A DNA stretch of 64,000 nucleotides from CBDFKK01 sp965248815. GTDB taxonomy: Bacteria; Pseudomonadota; Alphaproteobacteria; SMXP01. The stretch covers positions 124,001 through 188,000 of the forward strand of contig CBDFKK010000008.1 of NCBI GenBank assembly GCA_965248815.1, written 5' to 3'. Each line of letters begins with the position of its first letter. The stretch's first letter is position 1. The notes beneath the pieces are model-generated. The model made no database searches. It saw only the letters and a program-made list of their open reading frames with translations, and had not been told where the DNA came from. The translations under genes and the position numbers were made by a program. Shown here one piece after another: positions 43,192-52,571 of this stretch.

Positions 43192-45843
43192 ATGAACGTC
43201 GTCATTGTTGAATCGCCGGCCAAGGCCAAGACGATCAACAAGTATCTAGGAAAAGATTACATCGTCATGGCCAGCTATGGTCATGTGCGCGACCTGCCGT
43301 CGAAGGAAGGCTCGGTGCTTCCCGACGAAGATTTTGCCCTGACCTGGGATACGGATCCGAAATCCGAAAAACGCATCAAAGAAATCGCGGCAGCCGTTGC
43401 CGACTCCAAGAAACTAATCCTGGCGACGGACCCTGATCGCGAAGGCGAAGCTATTTCCTGGCATTTGCTCGAGCTTTTGCGCCAGAGAAAAGTTCTCGAC
43501 GACGTCGATGTTGAACGCGTGGTGTTCAATGCCATTACCAAACGCTCCGTCCTCGACGCCATAGAACATCCACGCAGTGTCGACAACGAACTCGTCAACG
43601 CCTACCTCGCGCGCCGCGCACTCGACTATCTCGTTGGATTTACTTTGTCCCCGGTCCTTTGGCGAAAGCTGCCGGGCTCGCGTTCTGCCGGCCGCGTTCA
43701 ATCGGTGGCACTTCGCCTCGTGTGCCAACGCGAACTCGAGATTGAAGCATTCGAAAGCCAAGAATACTGGACGATCGAAGCGCTTGCCTCGACGCAGGCA
43801 GGTGACAAATTCAAGACGCGCTTGGTTACGCTCAACGGTGAAAAACTCAAAAAATTTGATCTTGGAAATGAAGAGGCCGCGACAAAAGCCAAGCAGGCGA
43901 TCGAAGCGGCATCGTTCGGTATTGCGTCAGTCGAAAGCACTCCCGCCAAGCGAAACCCTCCTCCGCCTTTCACGACGTCTACCATGCAGCAAGAGGCATC
44001 GCGCAAATTAGGTTTTTCCGCTTCCCGCACCATGCAAATGGCCCAGCGCCTTTATGAGGGCATTGACATCGGCGGAGAGGTGACAGGCCTCATTACATAT
44101 ATGCGGACTGACAGCATTCAGATTGCCGACGAAGCCTTAACCCAAGTGCGTTCCGTTATTGGAAATGAGTTTGGTGAGCGCTACGTGCCTAATGCGCCGC
44201 GGGTTTACAAAAGCAAAGCCAAGAATGCTCAAGAGGCCCATGAGGCCATTCGCCCGACGGATCTAAGCAGACTGCCCAAGGATATTGGCCCCTCGCTCGA
44301 TAATGATCAACGTCGTCTCTACGATTTGGTGTGGAAACGCACGGTTGCTAGTCAGATGGCTAGCGCCGAACTTGAGCGCACGACCATTGAGCTGGCGTCC
44401 GGCGACCAAAAGATTGGAATGCGGGCGACGGGAACCGTCGTGATGTTCGATGGCTTTTTGAAGCTCTACGAAGAGGGCCGCGACGAAGACGGCGACGACG
44501 ACGAAGACGGCCGCTTACCAAAAGTAACCGCCGGCGATAATGCGGCGCTTAGCGAGGTCAAGCCCGATCAACACTTTACCGAGCCCCCGCCTCGTTTTAG
44601 CGAGGCGTCCCTAGTCAAAAAATTGGAAGAGTTAGGCATTGGAAGGCCGTCGACTTACGCATCCATCCTATCTGTCTTGCGCGACCGCAAATATGTCCGC
44701 ATGGACAAGAACCGCTTCATTCCGGAAGACAAGGGCCGTCTGGTTACCGCCTTCCTAGAAAATTTCTTTACTCAATATGTCCAATACGACTTTACCGCCG
44801 ACCTAGAAGAACAACTCGACAAAGTTTCGGCCGGCGAATTAGATTGGAAAGAATTTCTGCGCAAGTTTTGGACGGAGTTTCATGCAACCGTTGAAAGCAC
44901 CACCGAACTGCGCATTACGAATGTGCTCGACTCCTTGAATGAAGTGTTGGGCGCGCACGTGTTTCCGGAACGGGAAGACGGCAGTCCACCGCGCAAATGC
45001 ACGTCTTGTGACGACGGTCTATTAAGCATCAAAGTCGGCCGTTACGGCGCCTTTGTCGGATGCTCAAATTACCCAGATTGCAAATTTACCCGGCCGTTGA
45101 CCAACACAAACGGTGCGGGCGTTATCGGTGAAACGAAAGTGCTTGGCCAAGACCCTGATACCGGTATCGACATCACCATTCGCGACGGCCGCTTCGGCGC
45201 CTACATTCAACTAGGCGAAGCTGAAGATGGCGAAAAGCCCAAACGTGCAGGCATTCCAAAAACGCTTGATCCACTCGAGGTCGATCTTGAACGGGCGTTG
45301 GCGCTCTTGTCATTGCCCCGCGAAGTCGGGCTTCATCCCGAAACACAAAAACCAATTGTCGCCGGTATTGGTCGATTTGGACCGTATGTGCTGCACGACG
45401 GCACCTACGCCAATTTCAAAGATTCCGAAGAAGTCTTCACCATTGGCCTTAATCGCGCCGTCACTTTGATCGCGGAAAAAATCGCGCGTGGCGGTAGTCG
45501 AGGCCGAGCCCAGAAAGCGCTTAAGGAATTAGGCGAACACCCGACCGAAGGCGCCCCCGTCAATGTACTGAATGGCCGCTATGGACCTTACGTCAAGCAT
45601 GGCAAAACCAATGCCAGTCTGCCCGGCGACCAGGACCCTCAAACGGTTACACTAGAACAGGCCGTCGAACTCATCGCGGCTAAAGCCAAGAAACCTAGCG
45701 CCAAGAAAAAGAAGGCCGCTAAGAAGAAAACAGCAAAGAAGAAAAGTGCAAAAAAGAAAACAACCAAGAAGACTGCTAAGAAATCAGCAGCCAAAAAAGA
45801 AACAAGCAAACCGGAGCCAGAGCCAACCGGCGCCGTGGAGTAA
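43192..45843 (+). CDS. topA: DNA topoisomerase I
   Basis: In this 883-residue type IA topoisomerase, the TOPRIM domain starts with VIVESPAKAKTINKYLG and ATDPDREGEAISWHL. The active-site Tyr lies in ITYMRTDSIQIADE (about residue 305). One zinc-ribbon (CTSCDDG and CSNYPDCKF) and several C-terminal topo repeats follow. The protein ends in a Lys-rich tail (45690-45820) typical of alphaproteobacterial enzymes. It relaxes negative supercoils. The adjoining rnr gene begins four bases after the stop. Confidence 0.97.
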   Translation: MNVVIVESPAKAKTINKYLGKDYIVMASYGHVRDLPSKEGSVLPDEDFALTWDTDPKSEKRIKEIAAAVADSKKLILATDPDREGEAISWHLLELLRQRKVLDDVDVERVVFNAITKRSVLDAIEHPRSVDNELVNAYLARRALDYLVGFTLSPVLWRKLPGSRSAGRVQSVALRLVCQRELEIEAFESQEYWTIEALASTQAGDKFKTRLVTLNGEKLKKFDLGNEEAATKAKQAIEAASFGIASVESTPAKRNPPPPFTTSTMQQEASRKLGFSASRTMQMAQRLYEGIDIGGEVTGLITYMRTDSIQIADEALTQVRSVIGNEFGERYVPNAPRVYKSKAKNAQEAHEAIRPTDLSRLPKDIGPSLDNDQRRLYDLVWKRTVASQMASAELERTTIELASGDQKIGMRATGTVVMFDGFLKLYEEGRDEDGDDDEDGRLPKVTAGDNAALSEVKPDQHFTEPPPRFSEASLVKKLEELGIGRPSTYASILSVLRDRKYVRMDKNRFIPEDKGRLVTAFLENFFTQYVQYDFTADLEEQLDKVSAGELDWKEFLRKFWTEFHATVESTTELRITNVLDSLNEVLGAHVFPEREDGSPPRKCTSCDDGLLSIKVGRYGAFVGCSNYPDCKFTRPLTNTNGAGVIGETKVLGQDPDTGIDITIRDGRFGAYIQLGEAEDGEKPKRAGIPKTLDPLEVDLERALALLSLPREVGLHPETQKPIVAGIGRFGPYVLHDGTYANFKDSEEVFTIGLNRAVTLIAEKIARGGSRGRAQKALKELGEHPTEGAPVNVLNGRYGPYVKHGKTNASLPGDQDPQTVTLEQAVELIAAKAKKPSAKKKKAAKKKTAKKKSAKKKTTKKTAKKSAAKKETSKPEPEPTGAVE

Positions 45844-45847
45844 TCCG

Positions 45848-48094
45848 CTGGCACGCTTTCCAAGCAAAACTGAAATCCTCGACTTCATAAACGCCAGTCC
45901 TGCCAAGACGAGCAAGCGAGAAATTGCGCGCGCCTTCGGCATCAAGGGCAACGACCGCGCTACACTCGGCCAAGTGCTAAGGCAACTTGCAGAGGAGGGT
46001 TCAATCGAGCGCCGACGCGGCAAGTCAGTTCATAAAGCAGATGAATTGCCGCCGGTGACCGTGCTCGAGATCGTCGGTCAAGATACCGACGGCGAGTTGA
46101 TCGGCCGCCCGACCGAATGGCGGAGTGACAAGCCGATTCCCACGATCATTTTGGCGCCTGGACCGCGCCGCGCACCAACACCGGCCCTTGGGATCGGCGA
46201 CCGGGTGCTTGCACGCCTCAAAAAGGAAGCGGACGGCAGCTACGAAGCGCGCGTGATGAAGAGGCTCGGACAGAGCGCGCACACCATTCTCGGCGTGTTC
46301 CGCAAAGGCCGCGGCGGCAAAGAGGCGCGTGTTGAACCCGTCGACCGGCGCACCAGATATGATCTCGTGGTCGCGCCGTCTGACGCGGCCAAAGCAAAAG
46401 ACGGCAACCTGGTGACCGTTGAAATATTGAGTGACCGCAAGCATGGCCCCAAGCGCGCTCGGGTTCTCGAAGTGCACGGCACCATTGACGATCAGCGATC
46501 TGTCAGTCTGATTGCAATCCATAGCCATGGACTTCCAACGGGATTTACCGACGAAGCTCTTGATGAAGCCAAGAGCGCTGGGCGCCCGCGACTTGGCCGA
46601 CGAACCGATTTGAGAAATGTCCCGCTCGTGACGATTGATCCCGCCGATGCAAAGGACTACGACGATGCGGTTGCGGCAACACCGGACAAAAACAAAGCAA
46701 ACAAGGGCGGCTGGGTGATCCATGTCGCCATCGCCGATGTTGCCCATTATGTCCGCCCGGGCAGCGCACTCGACCGTGGCGCCAAGCTCAAAGGCAATTC
46801 ATGCTACTTTCCTGACCGTGTCGTGCCGATGTTGCCGGAGCGCTTGTCCAACGATCTATGCTCCTTGCGCGGAGACGAAGTACGACCCTGCCTTGCGGTC
46901 CGGATGGTGTTCGACAAGGACGGCAACAAGCTCCGCCATCGCTTCATGCGCGGGCTGATGCGCTCCCAGGCGCGGCTCAGCTATGAGCAAGCACAAAGCG
47001 CGATCGACGGAAATGTAGACAAGACTACAAAACTGATCGCCGAGACCGTCCTGAAGCCCCTATGGCAGGCCTACGACACACTCTCAAAAGCGCGCCAGCG
47101 TCGTGGTCCGCTAGATCTAGAGCTTCCGGAACACAAGATCATGCTGTCGGACGACGGCTCAATCTCGGGGATTCAATTAAAGGAACGCTTGGACGCTCAT
47201 CGGCTCATAGAAGAACTCATGATCCAAGCGAATGTCTGCGCCGCTAAAACGCTCGAAGCGAAGGGTATTTCATTGGTCTATCGCGTGCACGAACCGCCCT
47301 CGGAGGACAAGCTGGCCTCTCTTCGGGATTTCTTGAAAACGATCGATTTAAGTTTGGCGCCTGGCCAAACGATCAAATCCAAAAATTTCAATGGCATTTT
47401 GCAAAAGACGCGTGATAGCGGTTACGCGGATCTGGTCAGTGACGTCGTCCTACGGACGCAAAGTCAAGCAATTTACAGCGCGAAAAACAAAGGCCATTTC
47501 GGCTTGAACTTGCGCCGTTACGCTCACTTTACATCACCCATCAGACGCTACGCTGATTTGATCGTGCATCGCGCATTGATCCGCGCTTTGAAACTCGGAC
47601 GTGATGGTCTCACCGACGAGGAGATTGAAACGCTCGATGAAACAGCGGAGCTCATTTCGAATCATGAACGTCGTGCCATGGCGGCGGAACGAGATTCAAC
47701 CGATCGCTTTGTCGCCGCCTTCTTGTCAGAACGGGTCGGTGTAACCTTCGATGCCCGGATCTCGGGGGTCACGCGCTTCGGCTTATTCGTTCGTTTGAAC
47801 GAAACTGGTGCCGACGGCATCGTGCCCATGCGCTCTCTATCTGACGATCACTATGTCCACGAAGAAAAACGCCACGCGCTAGTTGGCCGGCACAATGGTG
47901 GCATTTACCGGCTCGGCCAAACCGTGTCCGTCAGGCTCGAAGAGGCAACACCGCTGACCGGCGGGCTTCGCTTTGATATTTTAACGCCACCCGAGCACGG
48001 GAAAAAGGTGAAGAAAAAAACGTCATCTCAGACGAGGAGCAAGCCGCACAAGCGTCGCAAGAAGAAAGGCCGTTCACGCGCCGCAGCATCATGA
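45848..48094 (+). CDS. rnr: Ribonuclease R (probable non-AUG start)
   Basis: This 3'-5' exoribonuclease of about 748 residues has an N-terminal winged helix (FPSKTEILDFI, REIARAFGIKG), cold-shock domains, the RNB catalytic domain (TIDPADAKDYDDAV) and a C-terminal S1 domain (GVTFDARISGVTRFGLFVRL). The family N-terminus begins right after a CTG at 45848, with GGAG (45837-45840) seven bases upstream. No ATG, GTG or TTG fits there, and the only upstream start (GTG 45746) lies in the topA tail. I infer a CTG start. The stop overlaps the Nudix gene as ATGA. Confidence 0.92.
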   Translation: MARFPSKTEILDFINASPAKTSKREIARAFGIKGNDRATLGQVLRQLAEEGSIERRRGKSVHKADELPPVTVLEIVGQDTDGELIGRPTEWRSDKPIPTIILAPGPRRAPTPALGIGDRVLARLKKEADGSYEARVMKRLGQSAHTILGVFRKGRGGKEARVEPVDRRTRYDLVVAPSDAAKAKDGNLVTVEILSDRKHGPKRARVLEVHGTIDDQRSVSLIAIHSHGLPTGFTDEALDEAKSAGRPRLGRRTDLRNVPLVTIDPADAKDYDDAVAATPDKNKANKGGWVIHVAIADVAHYVRPGSALDRGAKLKGNSCYFPDRVVPMLPERLSNDLCSLRGDEVRPCLAVRMVFDKDGNKLRHRFMRGLMRSQARLSYEQAQSAIDGNVDKTTKLIAETVLKPLWQAYDTLSKARQRRGPLDLELPEHKIMLSDDGSISGIQLKERLDAHRLIEELMIQANVCAAKTLEAKGISLVYRVHEPPSEDKLASLRDFLKTIDLSLAPGQTIKSKNFNGILQKTRDSGYADLVSDVVLRTQSQAIYSAKNKGHFGLNLRRYAHFTSPIRRYADLIVHRALIRALKLGRDGLTDEEIETLDETAELISNHERRAMAAERDSTDRFVAAFLSERVGVTFDARISGVTRFGLFVRLNETGADGIVPMRSLSDDHYVHEEKRHALVGRHNGGIYRLGQTVSVRLEEATPLTGGLRFDILTPPEHGKKVKKKTSSQTRSKPHKRRKKKGRSRAAAS

Positions 48095-48801
48095 CCGATC
48101 GCGATCATAAGGATGACAAAGGCCACAGCATGCGCCCCAAAGACGCAGCAACCCTCATCCTCGTACGCGAAACGGGGTCGGGCCCTGAAATACTCATGGG
48201 TCAAAGGCACCAGGGACTTGCCTTTATGCCGAACAAGTTCGTGTTTCCCGGCGGCCGTGTTTCACCATCGGACAATCGCATAAAACCATTGACCGGACTC
48301 AGGCCGGAAGTCGATAGCAAGTTGCGGATTCACTCGCGCCGACAAAACGTCCAAGCACTTGCACTTGCCGCAATTCGCGAAACCTTTGAAGAGACGGGTC
48401 TCCTGGTTGGCCGCAAGCTCTTGGACACCGACTATAAGCCGCGCACCAAATCGGCAGAATGGAGGCCCTATTTTGATCGCGGAATTCAACCCGATCTAGA
48501 CAAACTTGATTTCATCGCCCGGGCCATTACCCCACCCATGAGAACACGTCGCTTCGACGCCCGTTTCTTTTTGACGGGGGCCGAGCAAATCCAAGGTGAT
48601 CTCCATGACATTTCGAGCGCGTCGGGCGAACTTCTTGACTTGCATTGGTTTTTAATTCAAGACGCCCTCAAGCTCGACTTGCCTCACGTTACCCGTCTCG
48701 TTCTTGGTGTCGTTGAGCGGCGTCTACGGGGGAAAGATACTGACGAACCGCCGGTTTTTATCCGGTACCAAAACGATCGCATCGCCGTGGACCCGTTATA
48801 A
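48091..48801 (+). CDS. Nudix hydrolase family protein
   Basis: The 236-residue protein opens with a Nudix fold strand (AATLILVRETGSGPEILMGQRH). The Nudix-box helix AIRETFEETGLLVG is visible, but with a longer insert than usual between the first Gly-rich strand (VFPGGRVSP) and the REx2EE part. Such alphaproteobacterial proteins hydrolyse nucleoside-diphosphate-linked substrates, exact target unknown. It is coupled to rnr by a four-base overlap. Confidence 0.88.
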   Translation: MTDRDHKDDKGHSMRPKDAATLILVRETGSGPEILMGQRHQGLAFMPNKFVFPGGRVSPSDNRIKPLTGLRPEVDSKLRIHSRRQNVQALALAAIRETFEETGLLVGRKLLDTDYKPRTKSAEWRPYFDRGIQPDLDKLDFIARAITPPMRTRRFDARFFLTGAEQIQGDLHDISSASGELLDLHWFLIQDALKLDLPHVTRLVLGVVERRLRGKDTDEPPVFIRYQNDRIAVDPL

Positions 48802-48869
48802 GCGATCGCCATTGAATGAAGACTTGATCGGCGAACGCTCCTCTCACCCCAATTGGTTGCACGGTTTTG

Positions 48870-50063
48870 ATGAACGACACCAACACCCAAAACCTCGATG
48901 CAGCGTCAATACTTTCCGACACGCAACGATTTTGGAGTCTTACGGCAATCATTGCGTGCATCAGCGTAGCTGGCATGGGTATGGGTCTAACCTTGCCGCT
49001 CTTGGCGCTCACGATGGAGGGCATGGGCGTACCCAGCACCCTGATCGGCCTCAACGGTGCCATGACGGCGTTCGCCATGCTTACATTTACGCCTTTTGTA
49101 CCTCATATCCTTCAACGCTTCGGCGCAGTGAAGTTTCTATATGCCTCTTTGCTCGTTGCGATTGTCTGCATGCTGAGTTTCAAGGCAATTCCGAATATTT
49201 GGTTCTGGTTTCCGATGCGTTACTTGCTTGGCGCATCCCTTTCGACCCTTTTTGTGGTCACCGAGGTTTGGATCAATCAACTGGCGACGGACACAACACG
49301 TGGCCGGCTCATTGGGTTGTATGGTACGTCCGCCGCAGGGGGCTTCGCACTGGGGCCCGTCATTTTGTGGCTTGTCGGTCCAGATGGCTGGGCACCCTAT
49401 GTGCTGGGTTCTTTCATTGTTGCTTTGGCCGCTATACCGATTGCGCTGGCGCGCCGCGTCTCTCCTCAAATGAACGAAGAGCCAAACTATAAGTTTCTGG
49501 CGCTTCTCGCTGTCGCACCTGCGGCAATCATGGGCGGGTTTGTCATGGGCGCTTTGGAGGCGAGTAATTTCAATTTCTTGCCAATCTATGGAGTTCGTAC
49601 GTCGCTTTCGGAGGCCGCCGCGCCGCTCCTACTAACAACCGCAGCGGCCGGAAACGTCTTGCTGCAGTTCCCGATTGGCTGGCTAACCGATAAGTTCGAC
49701 AAGAGACTGATCCTCGGCGGGTGTGCGGTATTCGGCTGCGTAGGGGCAGCCACCTTTCCCTATCTGATTTCCAATTTGACCCTTATGCTGCCGGTCTTGT
49801 TCATATGGGGCGGTGTCATTTTCGGCATATACACGGCAGCCCTGGTCATGATCGGCGAGCGCTTCAAAGGTGCGGAATTGACTGGTGCCAATTCGGCCAT
49901 TGCGATGACTTGGGGATTGGGATCCCTCGTGGGACCATCACTGAGCGGGGTAGCCATGGACATTTGGGACCCTCACGGGTTTCCCATAGTTTTGGCGGGA
50001 ATTAGCGGCTGTTTTGCCGTCTTCGTTGCCTATCGCTATTTGCGCCAACCGGCGATGTCTTAA
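48870..50063 (+). CDS. MFS transporter
   Basis: The 397-residue protein has about twelve spans (SVAGMGMGLTLPLLALTMEGMG at span 1; FPIGWLTDKFDKRLILGG as the motif-A-like loop after span 8). It resembles the YcaD-type branch of MFS transporters. The substrate is unknown. It is often found between the rnr-nudix pair and rpmG in related genomes, from memory. Confidence 0.87.
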   Translation: MNDTNTQNLDAASILSDTQRFWSLTAIIACISVAGMGMGLTLPLLALTMEGMGVPSTLIGLNGAMTAFAMLTFTPFVPHILQRFGAVKFLYASLLVAIVCMLSFKAIPNIWFWFPMRYLLGASLSTLFVVTEVWINQLATDTTRGRLIGLYGTSAAGGFALGPVILWLVGPDGWAPYVLGSFIVALAAIPIALARRVSPQMNEEPNYKFLALLAVAPAAIMGGFVMGALEASNFNFLPIYGVRTSLSEAAAPLLLTTAAAGNVLLQFPIGWLTDKFDKRLILGGCAVFGCVGAATFPYLISNLTLMLPVLFIWGGVIFGIYTAALVMIGERFKGAELTGANSAIAMTWGLGSLVGPSLSGVAMDIWDPHGFPIVLAGISGCFAVFVAYRYLRQPAMS

Positions 50064-50189
50064 GGAATTCCAGCGGCTTGGTGGGACTGACTTGACTCCA
50101 TGCCCGCGGGCGCTAGATTGCCCGCGCCTGTTCAAAACTCTCGTCATGAGGCACAATCAGGCACGATCGTAAGGATTTGGAGACCATCC

Positions 50190-50357
50190 ATGGCCAAGCC
50201 AACCACCGTCAAGATTAGGCTCAACAGCACAGCGGGCACGGGATTTTTTTACGTGACGAAGAAGAATTCTCGCACCATGACAGAGAAGATGGTGGTCAAG
50301 AAATACGATCCCGTCGCGCGCAAGCATGTCGAGTTCAAGGAAGGCAAAATCAAGTAA
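50190..50357 (+). CDS. rpmG: 50S ribosomal protein L33
   Basis: The 55-residue protein begins MAKPTTVKIRLNSTAGTGFF and contains YVTKKNSR and EKMVVKKYDPVARKHVEFKE, the full L33 pattern. This is the Cys-free, zinc-independent type. ATG 50190 follows TTGGAGA. Confidence 0.97.
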   Translation: MAKPTTVKIRLNSTAGTGFFYVTKKNSRTMTEKMVVKKYDPVARKHVEFKEGKIK

Positions 50358-50453
50358 GCCTTGCCTTCGCTTGGGCTGCTCGACAAGCATACTCAGCTCA
50401 AATGCATCTACATCAGGCATAGCTAAGGCGACAGGAGCGGCAGGACCCGGCGC

Positions 50454-50485
50454 AAAAGAAAAAGACCGGATCTCGCGATCCGGCC
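50454..50485 (-). terminator. Intrinsic terminator on the minus strand
   Basis: On the minus strand GCCGGATC-GCGA-GATCCGGT is followed by CTTTTTCTTTT. The T-run occurs only on this strand, so it ends transcription coming from the right (the structured RNA or pleD), not from rpmG. Confidence 0.85.
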
Positions 50486-50735
50486 TTCTGCTCTAAGAAA
50501 GAGTGGTCGACCAGATAATTACGCGCTGCCAGAGGAGGCCTCTCCAACAACAAACTGGCCGACCACCAACCTCGCGGACTCAGGAGATGCGGCGGACCTG
50601 AGCGAACCGCAAGGGATACAAATCGTCCGGGTGCTCATTGAAAAGCTTTGGCCTTCAGCCTTGCCCCCTGACTTATGAGATATCGTTCTTTCGATATCTG
50701 GTCAGGTTTAAGAGCACCCCACCTAAATCCCCGTA
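50454..50735 (-). ncRNA. Candidate structured non-coding RNA between rpmG and pleD
   Basis: Three helical domains can be drawn. Domain 1 pairs 50503-50514 with 50555-50566 (12 positions; the one irregular position is a G-U pair only if the minus strand is transcribed). Domain 2 pairs GCGG and CTCAGG (50574-50584) with CCTGAG and CCGC (50597-50610). Domain 3 pairs GGGAT and GGGTGCTC (50613-50636) with GAGCACCC and ATCCC (50712-50731), enclosing an 8-bp AGATATCG hairpin. A strong terminator ends it at 50454. No tmRNA, RNase P, SRP or tRNA signature is visible. The stretch has no open frame of note. Confidence 0.55.
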
Positions 50736-50821
50736 TCAGCAAAATAATTTGCCGTTTCATGACGAATCAAATCAGAAATTAAGCAATTTGTAAAGGGTGT
50801 TCGTAGCGTGGAAAAAGGGCC

Positions 50822-52198
50822 TCAAGCGGCGTCCGCAACGACGCGATTCCGCCCTTCCCGCTTGGCGCGGTAGAGGGCCTGGTCGGCCCGTTTGAGCAAC
50901 CCGGCCGAATCATCTGCAGCGCCTTCCGATTCGGTGATACCGATACTAATTGTGATGCTCAGCTTTCCGACAGGCGCCGTGACCAGAAACGGAACGTTTG
51001 CAACTTCCTGGCGTAAACGTTCGGCCACCGTATACGCAAACGCGACATCTGTTTCGGGCATGACAACGACAAATTCCTCGCCGCCATAACGGCAGGCAAG
51101 ATCGATCCCTCGTACATTGCTGGCAATGCGGCGGGCAAACTCTTTGAGCACTTCGTCGCCTACGTCGTGGCCATGTGTGTCATTGACAGCTTTAAAGTAG
51201 TCGATGTCGATGACAAGCAACGAAATCGGCCGCTGATTTTCTTTGGATTTTTCGATCAGATTATCGAGGTGCGTCGACAGATAACGTCTGTTGTGTAATC
51301 CGGTGAGCTGATCAGTCACTGCCATTTCGAGACTGGCTTCGAAATCTTGACGCAAGCGATCCGCATAGTGCTTGCGCCTGATTTGAGTGCGCACCCGCGC
51401 CGTCAATTCATTGCGGTCCAATGGCCGAACAAGATAGTCATTGACGCCCATTTCCAAACCGCGCACCAAACGATCCTTATCTTCCGCTTCAACGAGAATG
51501 AGAATTGGCAATTGCCGCGTTTCGTTGATGGAGCGCAATTGAGAACAGAGCCGCAAGCCGTCATGTTCTTTAAGAGAGAGACTGACAATAGCTAAATCAA
51601 AGTCCTCGGCCCGTGCACGCATCACGGCCTCTTTGGCATCGGGCTCGACGGCCACGCGATAATTCGAACTCAAGGTCTCGACTATTTTTTCGGCGTAAAG
51701 GGGTTTGTCTTCGACGATCAAAATGTTTGATCCTGTTTCGCAAGCCTCACACTCCTCTTCTTCTTCAGGCGCAATTAGACCGATGGATTCGCCTGTGGCG
51801 TGGCGCAGGCGTAGCTCGTCGGTCATCATTTTGAGGCGGACCAGGCTTTTGACGCGCGCAAACAGAGCAATATCGTCAACCGGCTTGGTCAGAAAATCGT
51901 CTGCGCCCGCTTCGAGCCCGCGAACGCGGTCAGATTGCTGATCGAGGGCTGTAACCATGACAACGGGAATGTGGCTTGTTTGCGGTAATGCCTTTAGTTG
52001 TTGACAGACTTCAAAGCCGTCTGTGCCCGGCATCATGACATCGAGCAGAATTATGTCTGGAGATTTGGTGGTGGCAAGCTCTAGGGCTTCAGCGCCGTTG
52101 GTCGCCGTGATGACGTCAAAATACTCAGCGACCAGCTTTGCTTCGAGGAGCTTTATATTGGCGAGAACATCATCGACGACTAATACGCGGGCAGACAT
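50822..52198 (-). CDS. pleD: PleD-type response regulator with diguanylate cyclase
   Basis: In this 458-residue protein, REC domain 1 has the phospho-acceptor Asp in IILLDVMMPGTDGF and Lys in FLTKPVD. A second REC-like domain (residues 155-280) lacks the usual Asp context. The GGDEF domain carries RYGGEEFVV with an upstream RGID inhibitory I-site. It makes cyclic di-GMP during the swarmer-to-stalked or equivalent cell-pole transition. It is downstream of divK by 4 bp, as in Caulobacter. Confidence 0.95.
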   Translation of the reverse strand: MSARVLVVDDVLANIKLLEAKLVAEYFDVITATNGAEALELATTKSPDIILLDVMMPGTDGFEVCQQLKALPQTSHIPVVMVTALDQQSDRVRGLEAGADDFLTKPVDDIALFARVKSLVRLKMMTDELRLRHATGESIGLIAPEEEEECEACETGSNILIVEDKPLYAEKIVETLSSNYRVAVEPDAKEAVMRARAEDFDLAIVSLSLKEHDGLRLCSQLRSINETRQLPILILVEAEDKDRLVRGLEMGVNDYLVRPLDRNELTARVRTQIRRKHYADRLRQDFEASLEMAVTDQLTGLHNRRYLSTHLDNLIEKSKENQRPISLLVIDIDYFKAVNDTHGHDVGDEVLKEFARRIASNVRGIDLACRYGGEEFVVVMPETDVAFAYTVAERLRQEVANVPFLVTAPVGKLSITISIGITESEGAADDSAGLLKRADQALYRAKREGRNRVVADAA

Positions 52199-52202
52199 AC
52201 TC

Positions 52203-52571
52203 TCAATCGTCGAGGAAGCTTCTTACCGTATCAAGAAACGATGAAACGGAAATTGGTTTTGCGATGTAAGCTTCGCAACCCCCTTCGCGAATTTTTTCCT
52301 CGTCGCCTTTCATCGCAAATGCAGTGACCGCAACCACCGGGATCTGTGCCAGCGATTCATCTTCTTTAAGCCACTTAGTTACTTCTAATCCTGAAACTTC
52401 AGGCAGCTGAATATCCATGAGAATGAGATCAGGCCGATGGTTGCGCGCAAGCTCCAAGGCCTCCATACCGTCCCTCGTTTGGATGGTCGCATAGCCATGC
52501 GCTTCCAACAGGTCGTTGAAGAGCTTCATGTTGAGCTCATTGTCTTCAACGATAAGTACGGTTCTCGTCAT
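52203..52571 (-). CDS. divK: DivK-type single-domain response regulator
   Basis: This 122-residue REC domain has acidic pocket residues in LIVEDNELNMKL, phospho-acceptor Asp in LILMDIQLPEVSG and Lys in YIAKPISV. In alphaproteobacteria DivK controls the DivJ-PleC-CckA-CtrA pathway. I chose ATG 52571; a longer frame reaches 52637, but the family starts here. It is cotranscribed with pleD. Confidence 0.94.
   Translation of the reverse strand: MTRTVLIVEDNELNMKLFNDLLEAHGYATIQTRDGMEALELARNHRPDLILMDIQLPEVSGLEVTKWLKEDESLAQIPVVAVTAFAMKGDEEKIREGGCEAYIAKPISVSSFLDTVRSFLDD

Noticed and set aside
42953..43195. Plus-strand frame of 80 residues before topA
   Set aside because: There is no ribosome site and no domain, and it overlaps the topA start; probably chance.
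46025..46747. Minus-strand frame of 240 residues
   Set aside because: It is antisense to RNase R and shows no family features.
50454..50735. tmRNA, RNase P RNA or SRP RNA
   Set aside because: I see no tag reading frame, no conserved RNase P core sequences and no SRP GGAA-type tetraloop domain.
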